From Euperipatoides rowelli (lineage: Eukaryota; Onychophora; Udeonychophora; Euonychophora; Peripatopsidae): a stretch of 10,028 nucleotides of DNA. The stretch lies in NCBI GenBank assembly GCA_003024985.2, contig PXIH01S0063817.1; one strand, 5' to 3'. The notes under the pieces are model-generated. The model saw only the letters and a list, made by a program, of their open reading frames with translations, searched no databases and was not told the origin of the DNA. Positions 1-9,099 of the stretch are shown piece after piece (the first letter of the stretch is position 1; each line of letters starts with the position of its first letter). The position numbers and the translations under genes were made by a program.

Positions 1-109
1 TTCTCAATAATCCACTACTATAGATATTTATATAAACACTGTAACTACAAATAATGCTACATACTACTGTAGGGGAAGTGGAAGTTGTAACACTGTCTGT
101 CCATTTAGG

Positions 110-599
110 TCAGTTACCAGGGTTACAAGATCTAAATGAATCATTTTTTTGAAAAGGAGTCAATAACTCCAACTTTGAAAGTCTAACTTCATAACTTAAG
201 TTAGAGAAACCAACCAAAAGTTTGGTGAAGTTTCTAAATGCTCTTTCAATATGTACAAATTCACCTTTATTTTTAAAAACCAAGCTTGAAGAACAATATG
301 TGAAGATTGATTGAATATGGGATGTATAAAGAACTTCAAAAGCCCTCTTATCCAAAAATTTAAATATATTACGTAACCTACAAAATCTACTTCTCATTTT
401 ATTAGCCATAGATTTGGCTTGAAAAGCAAAAGTCAAATCTCTATCGATCAAAATGCCTAAATCTTTATGGACTTCAGAACAGTTAATATTTTTATCCAAA
501 ATTTAGAGTTATTTTTTCCAAAATGGAGTGTGTGTAGTTTTTTTCCCATTTTATTTGCAATATGTTCAAATCATTTTGTAGTTTAATACTATCCTCAAC
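110..599 (-). mobile_element. Broken non-LTR retrotransposon (CR1/Jockey-like), C-terminal part of reverse transcriptase ORF
   Basis: This is a fossil of a LINE-type retrotransposon, whose ORF2 reverse transcriptase copies its RNA into the genome. Three pieces in three different frames follow one another on the - strand. Positions 599-546 read VEDSIKLQNDLN...W, the LQxDL signature downstream of the catalytic palm. Around 525-508 the reading is HFGKNN, the usual HFG motif. Positions 499-110 read HKDLGILIDRDLTF and then a stretch with an SYEVRLSKLELL ending, the thumb/connection region typical of CR1, Jockey and Rex1 elements. No ATG begins the last piece; its first codon is TTG. Two frameshifts therefore separate the pieces. 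After LELLTPF the usual arginine-rich RGDL-like segment is not recognisable and a TGA stop follows. The catalytic YADD-type box, the endonuclease and the 3' tail are not seen. It is a 5'-truncated or eroded copy and cannot be active. Clade assignment within the CR1/Jockey group is inference. Confidence 0.85.
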
Positions 600-921
600 A
601 CAATAATGCAGCCTTTATTATTTTACAACAGCTATCGTGTTAACATAGAGAATTCATTTATGAATTGCAGCTCTAGGTGGGTTCAATATGTTATTGATCA
701 ATTACGGATTGTAAACAAAGCACAAGGAAATTACCCTTTTTACACCTGCAAATTGATGATAATTCTTGTAATTTTATTTTACTTGTATGTGTGGTCTTTG
801 CTATTTACACACACATGGCTTATGGTCTCACTCGTTTGGAAGGACATTTGTCTTTCCAGCTAGTTCCCATTTTATTTGTTTCTTTAGTTCTATGGTTGAT
901 TGATAAATATCAATCCAAAGA

Positions 922-1066
922 TGTGTGTACCTCCATGCTAGTATAAATGTATAGCTTTGTTTAGTTTCGAGCTTTTATGTTTGCTTATTCTGTACAGTGA
1001 GTTGCTGATTCTGTATTTATTTATTTCACTTATGTTCCAGTTTAATAAATAGTTTGCTTGAATTCA
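922..1066 (+). mobile_element. Possible degraded solo LTR
   Basis: A run starting TGTGTGTAC at 922 contains a TATA-like box (TATAAATG, 942-949) and, about 100 bp later, a polyadenylation-like signal (AATAAA, 1044-1049) followed by a T- and G-rich stretch. That order and spacing is what a long terminal repeat has: promoter, short R region, polyA signal. A CA at 1065-1066 could be the right end. No second copy, primer-binding site or target-site duplication was found, and such short signals arise by chance in AT-rich DNA. It is offered as a candidate only. Confidence 0.2.
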
Positions 1067-1088
1067 TTGTTCCTGTCTTAATCCTTTC

Positions 1089-1122
1089 TTTTAGTACTAT
1101 AAAAATCACTATAGTACTAAAA
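1089..1122. repeat. Perfect inverted repeat, 13-bp arms, 8-nt loop
   Basis: The left arm 1089-1101 (TTTTAGTACTATA) is the exact reverse complement of the right arm 1110-1122 (TATAGTACTAAAA), and the spacer 1102-1109 is 8 nt. The arms could form a long hairpin or cruciform. It may be the remains of a small palindromic transposon, but no target duplication is obvious at its edges. Its role is unknown. Confidence 0.8.
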
Positions 1123-1220
1123 TGGAAATTTGGTCTATTGTTTAAGAAATAATAGTAAATGGTAGTCTCTAGCCTAGAGTTATTAGCATATTTTAATAAG
1201 CCATTTCAATACGTTATAAT

Positions 1221-1337
1221 ATTCTAGACTATTCCATTTTAAAATAAGGGGAGAAATGTTTATTGTCTCCTCGGTTTTGAGCCACATTTTTACTTTTATT
1301 CTAGATAATCCCATTTTCCAAAGAGGGGGAGAAGCAT
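1221..1337 (+). repeat. Imperfect direct repeat, each copy ending in a purine-rich tract
   Basis: Copy one (1221-1258) and copy two (1298-1337) both begin ATTCTAGA, then carry a TCCCATTTT-like segment and finish with a purine run (AAAATAAGGGGAGAAA and AAAGAGGGGGAGAAG). They are offset by 77 bp and match imperfectly along about 38 bp. The purine runs look like polypurine tracts of LTR retrotransposons, and the first is followed directly by TGTTTATTG, which could be an LTR start. An AATAAAG lies at about 1379. No internal coding sequence supports this, so the retrotransposon reading is weak while the duplication itself is plain. Confidence 0.4.
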
Positions 1338-1654
1338 GAATTTAACCTTTAAATACTTCTAGTATATTTAGTCATTTGAATAAAGAATTCAAAATGTTCA
1401 AGCTTTTAAAACCAAATTCATAGCTTAAAAAAGAGCGGTAAAATCATATTATTTAATATTTGGGGCTCATAATTCACGATAGTTACGCTTTAACATTTTG
1501 GAGCTCTTTCTCATACTTGTTAGTTTTCTGATGGGTTTTTTTTTACTAATCTAAAAGTCACTTGTCAACTAAAAATAAATTTTCAGTAGTTTTCCTTTCC
1601 TTTTATTCCAGCGTTCTCCCCCACCTACTGTACTTCCAACACAACACACACAGG

Positions 1655-1671
1655 TTTTATTATTATTATTA
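1655..1671. repeat. ATT/TTA microsatellite
   Basis: Short run of ATT triplets, preceded at about 1640-1652 by a short ACAC-rich stretch. No function is implied. Confidence 0.85.
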
Positions 1672-2241
1672 TAGGTTTATTAGAACACAGTATTATTTAC
1701 AATAATTTCACTAATAAAGCCCTAGCCCTCTACCCTAAGAAAGGATGTGGGCCTTATTTACAATTTATTGATGGATTGATATTTTTTTTTTTATAAATAT
1801 AAAATAATAAAGTTAAACTTACAGTTCAACATGCCTAAAACAAAGCTAAGTAAAGCAGTCCGGGTAGCCCTCATACATCTCTTGTCTGATGTTATCCATA
1901 TTTTATTTTATTAGCCTACTTTCTTTCTATTATGTATAGTTCATTTGAAACTGCATAACAACAACGAGTCATTAGCAAAATTTTGCCGACGAATCTTGAT
2001 AAACTAAATAACAAGTTCACTACCAATAGGCCTACATGATTCTCTTAGGCTACTATTAAGAGACTATCCGGAAAGCTTAAATACAAGTCTCCAGTTCCTG
2101 AGAGGCCAAAAAAAAAAGGCTGTTTCCAAATTTATGGTGAGCCAAAGTTACAGTAGAAATAAAATAAACATAATAATTCATAATCCGCGGAAACTAGTTG
2201 CCAGGCCTTGACCAAGGCTACGAGACCCAAATGCACAAAGT

Positions 2242-2256
2242 CATAATAATAATAAT
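2242..2256. repeat. TAA/AAT microsatellite
   Basis: About five ATA/ATAA-type triplets in a row. A similar short TTA run lies just inside the first POLE intron at about 2873-2884. Confidence 0.8.
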
Positions 2257-2706
2257 CCATCAAAGATTAATAATTCCATCGTACATCAGCTGCCTTAAAT
2301 TGTCAAACCATATTAACAGCATATTCCAATTTTTATGCACTATAAATAATAATATAAAATATGGTAAATGAAACATATTTTAAAAGATATGTACAAACAA
2401 GAACAAAAGGTATCCTTTTTCCATTATTAAAGATAGCAACTTTATATTAATAAAATATCTGATTATTTCTATCTAACCTACTGAAATTCTGTGGTAAAAT
2501 AGTTACTTTTATACCAATAGCTAACCTTTATATTATTGAGCTTTATAGCAATATTGATGTTTTACTTGAAAACAATTCATTCAGAAAATATATAATTAAT
2601 TTTTAAGATTGGGAAATATTCCCCTTCTGTCTTAAAATAGTTATAATGCATTAAATTATTGACTAATTTTTTTTTTTTTAACATTATTTGTTTTTCTTAT
2701 TTTTAG

Positions 2707-2861
2707 CCTAATCATTTGGTCGGATTAAAACGAACATATTTAAAACTTTCATTCCTTACTGTTAATGACCTTATGAAAGTTAAGAGAGAGATTTTCCCTG
2801 CTATCAAAAAGAACCGAGAAAGAGAAAAAACTTCTAATGTGTATTCTGACATGCTGATTCA
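2707..2861 (+). CDS. POLE: POLE exon, end of the N-terminal domain (PNHLVGLKR region)
   Basis: First visible exon of the DNA polymerase epsilon catalytic subunit, the B-family enzyme that synthesises the leading strand in the nucleus. The 155 nt begin in phase 0 behind a T-rich tract and TTTTAG (2701-2706) and encode 51 codons plus two bases. The product opens PNHLVGLKR and includes [21 protein letters not shown] recognise this as the POLE segment before the exonuclease; the human protein has a near-identical PNHLVGLKR and a similar [20 protein letters not shown]. It stops after the first two bases of a Gln codon at a good GTGAGT donor (2862-2867). The tail ([11 protein letters not shown]) is more variable, as in other animals. 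Earlier exons encoding the first part of the protein are outside the window. Confidence 0.93.
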
Positions 2862-3324
2862 GTGAGTGATTTTATTATTATTATTTTTTTTAATTTAAAC
2901 TGATGCTTTTTTTAAAAAAAATTAGTGTTACTTTACTCTCAAAATTATCTTATCTATTCAAATTGCTGTTCACGAATAAGGTGATGAAGCACATTGAAAA
3001 CTATGTGTCATAGCAAATAATCCCAAGGGCTCTGTATATGCTGAAAGGCCTAGATGATCGTTCATGAAATCCATAGGGTTGGACTTTTTTAAACATCAAT
3101 CCACTGCTTTAATTGCAATTCCAACCATTGAGAACACATTACTAAGATCCATGAAATAATAAATTAAAATTAATAAACAAAATAATGACTATTTATGGAC
3201 CAAAAAAAAAAACAGCAGCCATTACGGTACTACATCTAATATTTAATATCACTGCCACTTTTCCATTCCTTTAATTATCAAGTGTTGACTTAACTGATAA
3301 ATTTTGTTTCATTTTAACATTTAG
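2862..3324 (+). other. POLE intron, 463 nt, no other feature
   Basis: Bounded by GTGAGT and ATTTAG. The sequence is AT-rich with a short TTA run near its start and A- or T-tracts. No mobile element or RNA gene is seen in it. Confidence 0.85.
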
Positions 3325-3393
3325 ACATCACAGTGGACGTGCGCCGGAAAGTAAAAAGATATCTGACCAAATAGAAAATATTATTGATATCAG
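3325..3393 (+). CDS. POLE: POLE exon, variable linker before the exonuclease
   Basis: A small 69-nt exon that completes the split Gln codon, adds 22 codons and ends with two bases of an Arg codon at CAG|GTAAGA (donor from 3394). The acceptor is ACATTTAG (ends 3324). The product reads HHSGRAPESKKISDQIENIIDI. The second half matches the conserved KKIADQLDNIVDMR stretch of animal POLE. The first half, HHSGRAPES, is unlike the human linker, which as I remember it is about three residues longer and acidic there. Both junction phases fit the neighbouring exons, which is strong support for an exon this short. It is part of the polymerase epsilon large subunit and has no separate catalytic role. Confidence 0.9.
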
Positions 3394-4339
3394 GTAAGAA
3401 TGAATGAAGTAGAAACATATTAATTACATTGGGGATTTTAAGATCATTTTTTTATAGGCTATATATAAAATTTAACATTTTAATTAATGTATATTTCAGA
3501 AACGTACAGCTAACCGATTTACCTTATTGTAAGAACTAAAATACGAGCCTCAAAGGGGTCATTATATTAAAATTCCATCGGTCTTCTGTAATGTTTTGTG
3601 AGCACGTTCGCATGGCTATATAAAATAAAGTTATTTATCATCACCAAGCACTTTGCAAGTGTAGGCATTGAAACAATTTAGCACTCTTCAGAGATTCTTT
3701 TATTGCTTTATCATTTTTCTAACATTCTTTAAGCAATCCCATATGGTGAACTGCACGTCATGTTTATCTAAATTTAAGCAAAAAAAACGTGTTGTTGTCT
3801 AATTGTATTAAATTTACCCCCACCCCCTTTTCCGATAAGCTAATTGTGATAACTTATTAATTAAAAAAATGATGAAACAATAAAAGAAACTGAGTTTCAC
3901 AATCTTCAGAAAAAGTCAAATTGTATTGGCTGGATATGGGTCCAAACATGTTTAACCTTTCCTATTCAGATAACTTGTATGGTAGCTGCTCCTCCATTTC
4001 AATGGTTATATAATTTTTTGATCAATAGGAAATTCATATTTAATTATGAATTTTTTTCTTTCAAATTTTTTTTAATGTATTTTGTAGGTACGGGAGATTT
4101 AATAATAAATTTTTACAAGATATTGATTTTAGATCTTCTAAATGTTTATTTTCACTGCTTGTTTTTTCACATTTGAACCTCTAAGAAGAATTTTTAGTGT
4201 ACTTAAAATCAGATTATAAAATTACAAATTGAAATAAATTCATATTATTGATTTACACAGCTCTTTAGTCCAGCACTTGATCGATCACTTCTTTCAGCTT
4301 TAAAAAAATTTTGTTTGTTTGTTTATTTTTGCTTTTCAG
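3394..4339 (+). other. POLE intron, 946 nt, no recognised element
   Basis: Bounded by GTAAGA and TTTTCAG. It has a C-rich tract at 3817-3833 and long T-rich runs. The stretch around 3540-3640 is a little less AT-rich than its surroundings and could be old repeat sequence, but it matches nothing I know. A short open frame at 3979-4176 is low-complexity Phe/Ile/Leu coding and is not a gene. Confidence 0.75.
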
Positions 4340-4472
4340 GGAATTTGATGTCCCGTACCATGTCCGTGTTTCAATTGACATGAAAATTTATGTTGGTCAT
4401 TGGTATACTGTGCGAGGTCGGGGTCATTTGCCACCTGAGATCAGACATAGAGAGGATTTGGTCGATCGACCA
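4340..4472 (+). CDS. POLE: POLE exon, [17 protein letters not shown] segment before Exo I
   Basis: The 133-nt exon starts at the G after TTTTCAG (4337-4339), completes the split Arg codon and adds 44 codons, ending in phase 0 at a consensus GTAAGT donor (4473). The product begins [25 protein letters not shown] and ends REDLVDRP. It is very close to the human segment EYDVPYHIRLSIDLKI...ERP. This is the strand and turn region that leads into the exonuclease fold of the polymerase epsilon catalytic subunit. Around its centre [10 protein letters not shown] differs from the human residues, consistent with a distant animal. A longer open frame reaches back into the intron and on past the donor, but homology stops exactly at the two splice sites, so those extensions are intronic. 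Confidence 0.95.
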
Positions 4473-4696
4473 GTAAGTCAAAATATTCTATATTCACATA
4501 CAGTATCTATTCATAATTCTTTCATTTGCAACTAAGTTTTGAGGAAAATTATTTCCACCCTCACCCCGTAACAGCAGCTGAAAAACATAAGCTACGTAAT
4601 GATTTTCCCTGCACTTATGCACCTGTTTAGTGGGTTAAATATTGTGATTAATAATATACTATCTAGTAAATATTTTTACAATTTTATTTTTTTTAG

Positions 4697-5792
<1,096 letters not shown>

Positions 5793-5903
5793 GGTTATTT
5801 AATTACCAACAGAGAAATTATATCTCAAGATGTAGAAGATTTTGAATATACACCGAAACCAGAATACGAGGGGCCATTTACGATATTTAACGAGACAAAT
5901 GAG
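5793..5903 (+). CDS. POLE: POLE exon between Exo I and Exo II
   Basis: The 111-nt exon has 37 codons in phase 0 after the acceptor AG at 5791-5792. The product begins [17 protein letters not shown], continues [12 protein letters not shown] and ends NETNE. It corresponds to the human segment [19 protein letters not shown], residues about 304-340, with no insertion or deletion. This part of the exonuclease domain carries the extended region specific to polymerase epsilon between the first two catalytic motifs. The donor GAG|GTTTGT (5904) is clearly weaker than those of most other exons here and opens the longest intron. The identification rests on sequence identity over nearly the whole exon and on perfect phase continuity with both neighbours. 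Confidence 0.96.
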
Positions 5904-6124
5904 GTTTGTTCATTTTATTAGAATAATCTTTTAATACTTTTTGTTTATGTAATATTGACTGTGTACATACTCTACCTCAGTATTTCTCAACCTTTTTTTA
6001 TCCTAATACATACTGTACTTGCATAAATTAAAAAATTGTGACAAACCTACTCCCCCCCCCCCTCCTCCTAACATACTTTATATAACAAAAATACTTTGAA
6101 AACAAAATTGCTACACTCTTTACA
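5904..6124 (+). other. Start of the 3.2 kb POLE intron, with possible hAT terminus
   Basis: Between the weak donor and the integrase relic. CAGTATTTCTCAACCTTTTT at 5978-5997 resembles the CAGTGGTTCTCAACC end shared by many hAT DNA transposons, and an 11-base C run (6052-6062) followed by TCCTCC lies downstream, as is common inside such ends. No transposase, opposite end or 8-bp target duplication was found. The resemblance is from memory and is moderate at best. Confidence 0.3.
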
Positions 6125-6617
6125 CACTTAGATGGGATGGAAAATCTGCTATATAGGTCTATCTGTTGGTGGCCTAAAAATGGATAAGGACATTGAAAAT
6201 ATCTCCAAAAGTTGTTAATGTCATTTACACCAATGGAACCCTCCTAGATTGACTGTTCACCCTTGGATAAGACCAACAGGCTCCTGGGTCAGACTACCTA
6301 CGGATCTAATGGGACCCTATAAAAATAAAATGTTTTGTAACTGTGGGCAGCTATTCCAAATGGCCTGAAATCCAAATGTTAAACAAAGCTGATTCCCAAA
6401 CATTATGTATACCTTGGAAGATTACTTTGTACACTATAGTTATCCAGAACATATAATTTCAGATAACGAAACTCCATTCACCCCTGCCAAATTTGAACTT
6501 TTCTGCAAGAACCGAGGAATTCTCCATACCAAAACAGCACCATTTCACCCGTCCAGTAATGGACAAGCAGAACGCTTTGTGGATTTAGCTAAAACTCAAT
6601 ATAAATCCTACCTATGA
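6125..6617 (+). mobile_element. Ty3/gypsy LTR-retrotransposon integrase relic (HHCC part plus catalytic core)
   Basis: This is the decayed integrase of a Ty3/gypsy-type LTR retrotransposon, the enzyme that inserts the DNA copy. Four pieces follow in frames that change near 6180, 6337 and 6405, and an in-frame TAA lies at 6216-6218. The first piece has an HLDG...WWP pattern, the end of the zinc-binding HHCC domain. A CxC remnant sits around the stop. Next come HPWIRP and the first core Asp (codon 6303-6305) in a DLMGP context, then SKWPE. The last piece (6405-6617) is the longest open part, with YPEHIISDN, APFHPSSNGQAER and a following TAG-free run to TGA. The second Asp (6462-6464) and Glu (6570-6572) are separated by 35 residues, the classic D35E spacing, so all three catalytic acids survive although the gene is broken. 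LTRs, gag, protease and reverse transcriptase are not seen. The clade may be Mag-like, which is inference. The copy cannot encode a working protein. Confidence 0.9.
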
Positions 6618-7515
6618 TGTCACATTTATAGCTAATTAAAATACAATAATAGTTTTAAAAAAAAGTTATCCAAAATGGAATTGAATTTTTGCTAATTTTT
6701 GTCTATTTCTTTGTTTTAATCAATTCCTCAAGTTTTTTATAAATCATTCAGTTGAAAAAGATCATTCCAAATAAAAGATAGTCCTAAAGAATGATAAATG
6801 AAATGTATTTTATTTTTATTATTAAATCCTAGGATCTTCATTGGAGACTTGTTCTGTTAAAAGGTTATCCAAATGGGACACCAGATTGCTATTTTTTATT
6901 ATTGTTATACTCTAAATTTCACAAACTAAAAATTACTATTCAAATATAATTTTAATGAAATCTTTGCAAGTTTGTCAATGATCATGAGGATACTATACAA
7001 TGGATGAGGTCAGATGAATCATTAATCAGTGCAATCACATGATTATGAGAATCGCCTATAATGGCGCCAGTCAAATGCTTGTGCCCTCTTTATAACGTTA
7101 GACATACTGTACATGTAGATAATAAACATTTTAGTTAAGGCTAAATAATGTTCAATGATTAATACAGTCCCGTATATAAATATATATTCTGTAAATGTTA
7201 AGATACTGCAAATCATTTTACGTATACTATCCCAAGACCTTGAAGCATCACTAAAAACTTTTATGGAGACATCAAAACTGTTACGAGCATGTTCAGTAAT
7301 ATTGATAGATACAATACATATTTCCTGATTAAAATTATCAAAGTAGCTTAACTCTGTTATACATGATTATTCTAAATAAAATATTAACATTTGCAAATCG
7401 ACTGACTATATATTCCTGTGCTGATTCATAAACTGCTTCACTCATATTTCAGATAGCACGTGTTACATAGAAAGACCATTTTCACAAGTGAATAAACTAC
7501 ATCCACCTTTTCTCG
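6618..7515 (+). other. POLE intron interior, no recognised feature
   Basis: About 900 bp of AT-rich sequence. A slightly GC-richer patch at 7050-7090 contains GGCGCC and, downstream, TTTATAAC and AATAAAC. These could be remnants of an LTR, but without a second copy they prove nothing. No coding similarity is seen on either strand. Confidence 0.6.
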
Positions 7516-7740
7516 GGTGCATTAAAACCACCACCTTATACAAGGTGCATACTTTACCCCCATTTACCAGGTGCATGAATACGACCTCATATTACTAGGT
7601 GCATACTTGACCACCATTTACCAAGTGCATGAATACGACCACCCATTACTGGGTGCAGAAATACGACCACCTATTACTAGGCGCATACTTGACCACCGTT
7701 TACAGGTGCATGAATATCACCACCCATTACCGGGTGTATA
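7516..7740 (+). repeat. GGTGCAT minisatellite, eight units of 25-28 bp plus a partial
   Basis: Units start at 7516, 7544, 7570, 7598, 7624, 7652, 7680 and 7705, with a partial one at 7733; lengths are 28, 26, 28, 26, 28, 28, 25 and 28 bp. Two unit types can be told apart. The A type reads GGTGCATGAATACGACCACC and then a CATTACT-like end. The B type reads GGTGCATACTTGACCACC and then a TTTACC-like end. Their order is A B A B A A B A, so the array probably grew by copying an AB dimer of about 54 bp and later lost a B. Units are diverged from each other at many bases, so the array is not recent. It lies inside a POLE intron and has higher GC than its flanks. A CRISPR is excluded by the absence of spacers and by the eukaryotic context. 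Confidence 0.92.
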
Positions 7741-8929
7741 ATAATAATAAAGGTACAACAATGCAGTAATACTCTCAACACTCGTTTTACCATGAGATCA
7801 GTACGGTCATCACCGAGTCACCCTTACGGTGAACTGGTGAAACTATCACAATAATAAACCCTAGTATAGAGATTAATACCATAACAAGTATCGGAACATA
7901 ATTAATCTAAATAAACAGTCCCTTATTTGACTAGGGCAATTAACTAATCAAATAATAATAATTAGGATAAACAATATTTCTCATTAGTATCAATCTAATA
8001 CAAAGCAAATTATATTAATTATAAAACTTAACATTTCATTAAATAACTTCTATTGGCTTTTATCAGATATAATCTCTGTAGTGTGTAATTCCAACATGTT
8101 CTAGATTCCACATGTGTACAGGGGGAGGGGGGGGGAGATAAACACTGCACAGTATATTCATTCCCTGGAGGCAAAAAAAATAACTGGGAATGCTATGTCA
8201 TCCAATTGCAGTATATGAGTAATATTTCCCTCTTTTTTTTCTTCATGTAAAGCTAAAGTATAAATTTGAATAAACCATTGTTTTAATAAATGATTTTAGG
8301 AATGAACAGTCAATCTTTTATTTTTTAAAACAAAAGATTATTTATTTCTAAAGAGGTTAACTGAAAAAGTATGTGATATGATACATCAAGTGATTAGAAA
8401 ACACAAATGTGACAATATGCAAAATTGCACTCAAACTTGTATACTTTGTTTCTTCTTGTTTATAAGCCTGTCCCTGCAGTGACAACTTTATTTTGTGTAA
8501 TTGACTGTATTTTTCCTTTTAAATAGTTATGAGCTAAACTGAAAATGCATCAANAAATTCCTAATATTAGCCATTTAGAGGAGAAAATGATATACTTTTT
8601 TTCTACATTTTTAATGATAGTTCTCACTTCCCCTTCCCTACATTTCTAGATCATTAAAATTATTGATCTTTCATAATGACAATCTTATTTACCCCCCCCC
8701 CCTCCCACTTAACATCTAGGCTGATGCAAAAGTAAGTCAATATCTAAAGTTCTTTAATTAATTATATTCTAAAAACACAACTGTTTAATTTAAAAATGAA
8801 TAAACACTTGATACCTATATGACAGAAATTCAAAAGAGGATCAATAGAACTCTTCTATTTACTTCTATGTAAAACTGTAAAAAGAAATCAATACGTAAAA
8901 AAGAACTTGGTAAAGAATGGATTAATTTT
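7741..8929 (+). other. POLE intron interior, low-complexity tracts only
   Basis: About 1.2 kb with no coding region. It contains an ATAATAATAATAA run at the edge of the array, a G-rich tract at 8121-8135 (five Gs, A, nine Gs), a small inverted repeat (CATTCCC 8159-8165 with GGGAATG 8186-8192), an 11-base C run at 8692-8702 and an unresolved base at 8554. The C run followed by TCCC resembles the one at 6052-6062. No element end could be defined. Confidence 0.6.
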
Positions 8930-9054
8930 AAAATGAACTTGAACTGTAATAGTTCATTTTCTAAAAAATGAACTTAAACTTGCTAGTTCCTTTTTTGAAA
9001 ATGAACTTAGAACTTGAACTTGCTCTTTTTTAAAATGAACTTTTCCGATCACTG
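8930..9054. repeat. AAAATGAACTT repeat block ending in hAT-like CACTG
   Basis: AAAATGAACTT occurs at 8930, 8965, 8998 and 9032, a period of about 34 bp. Between copies there are variations on ACTTGAACTTGC and runs of T. The first copy also forms a perfect inverted repeat with AGTTCATTTT (arms 8930-8939 and 8951-8960). The block finishes TTTTCCGATCACTG (9041-9054); read on the other strand this is CAGTGATCGGAAAA, a start with the CAGTG typical of hAT DNA transposons. Subterminal repeats of this kind are also typical of hAT elements, where transposase binds them. An opposite CAGTG end or an 8-bp duplication was not found, so it is probably a fragment or a non-autonomous derivative. It ends only 45 bp before the next POLE exon. 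Confidence 0.55.
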
Positions 9055-9099
9055 CTATTTGCAATATATTCATTAATATTCTGATATTTCTTTGTTTAG

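Larger units (their letters stand above)
600..2706. other. Stretch upstream of first visible POLE exon, no gene recognised
   Basis: About 2.1 kb of AT-rich sequence without a supported coding region. It is probably the POLE intron before the exon at 2707, because that exon opens in mid-protein behind an AG acceptor (2705-2706), but the previous exon is not in the window. It contains possible LTR-like remnants (922-1066 and around 1241-1337), a 13-bp-arm perfect hairpin (1089-1122), a short ACAC tract (about 1640-1652) and ATT/TAA microsatellites (1655-1671 and 2242-2256). An open frame at 606-863 on the + strand has one hydrophobic segment but no family resemblance and was not called. I searched by eye for earlier POLE exons and found none. 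Confidence 0.6.

Noticed and set aside
606-863. 85-codon + strand open frame with a hydrophobic stretch
   Set aside because: It begins next to the 5' end of the LINE relic on the opposite strand, has no recognisable family and no start or splice support. The hydrophobic run follows from T-rich codons.
3979-4176. 65-codon + strand open frame in a POLE intron
   Set aside because: Phe/Ile/Leu-rich low complexity, fully explained by T-rich intron sequence.
4311-4535. A single 74-codon gene around the exon at 4340
   Set aside because: Only 4340-4472 matches POLE. The ends of this frame are intron sequence beyond the acceptor and donor.
7062-7072. TGGCGCC as a retrotransposon primer-binding site
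   Set aside because: Too short to be specific, and no LTR end, internal coding region or second LTR was found beside it.
7516-7740. CRISPR array
   Set aside because: Units are contiguous and diverged with no unique spacers, no cas genes are present, and the host gene is eukaryotic.
8121-8135. G-quadruplex
   Set aside because: There are two G runs rather than four separate ones. A quadruplex could form only by splitting the long run, so it is not called.
8855-9062. Target-site duplication CTATTTAC (8855-8862) and CTATTTGC (9055-9062) around the hAT-like block
   Set aside because: Seven of eight bases match, but the left copy is not followed by CAGTG, so the pairing may be chance in T-rich DNA.
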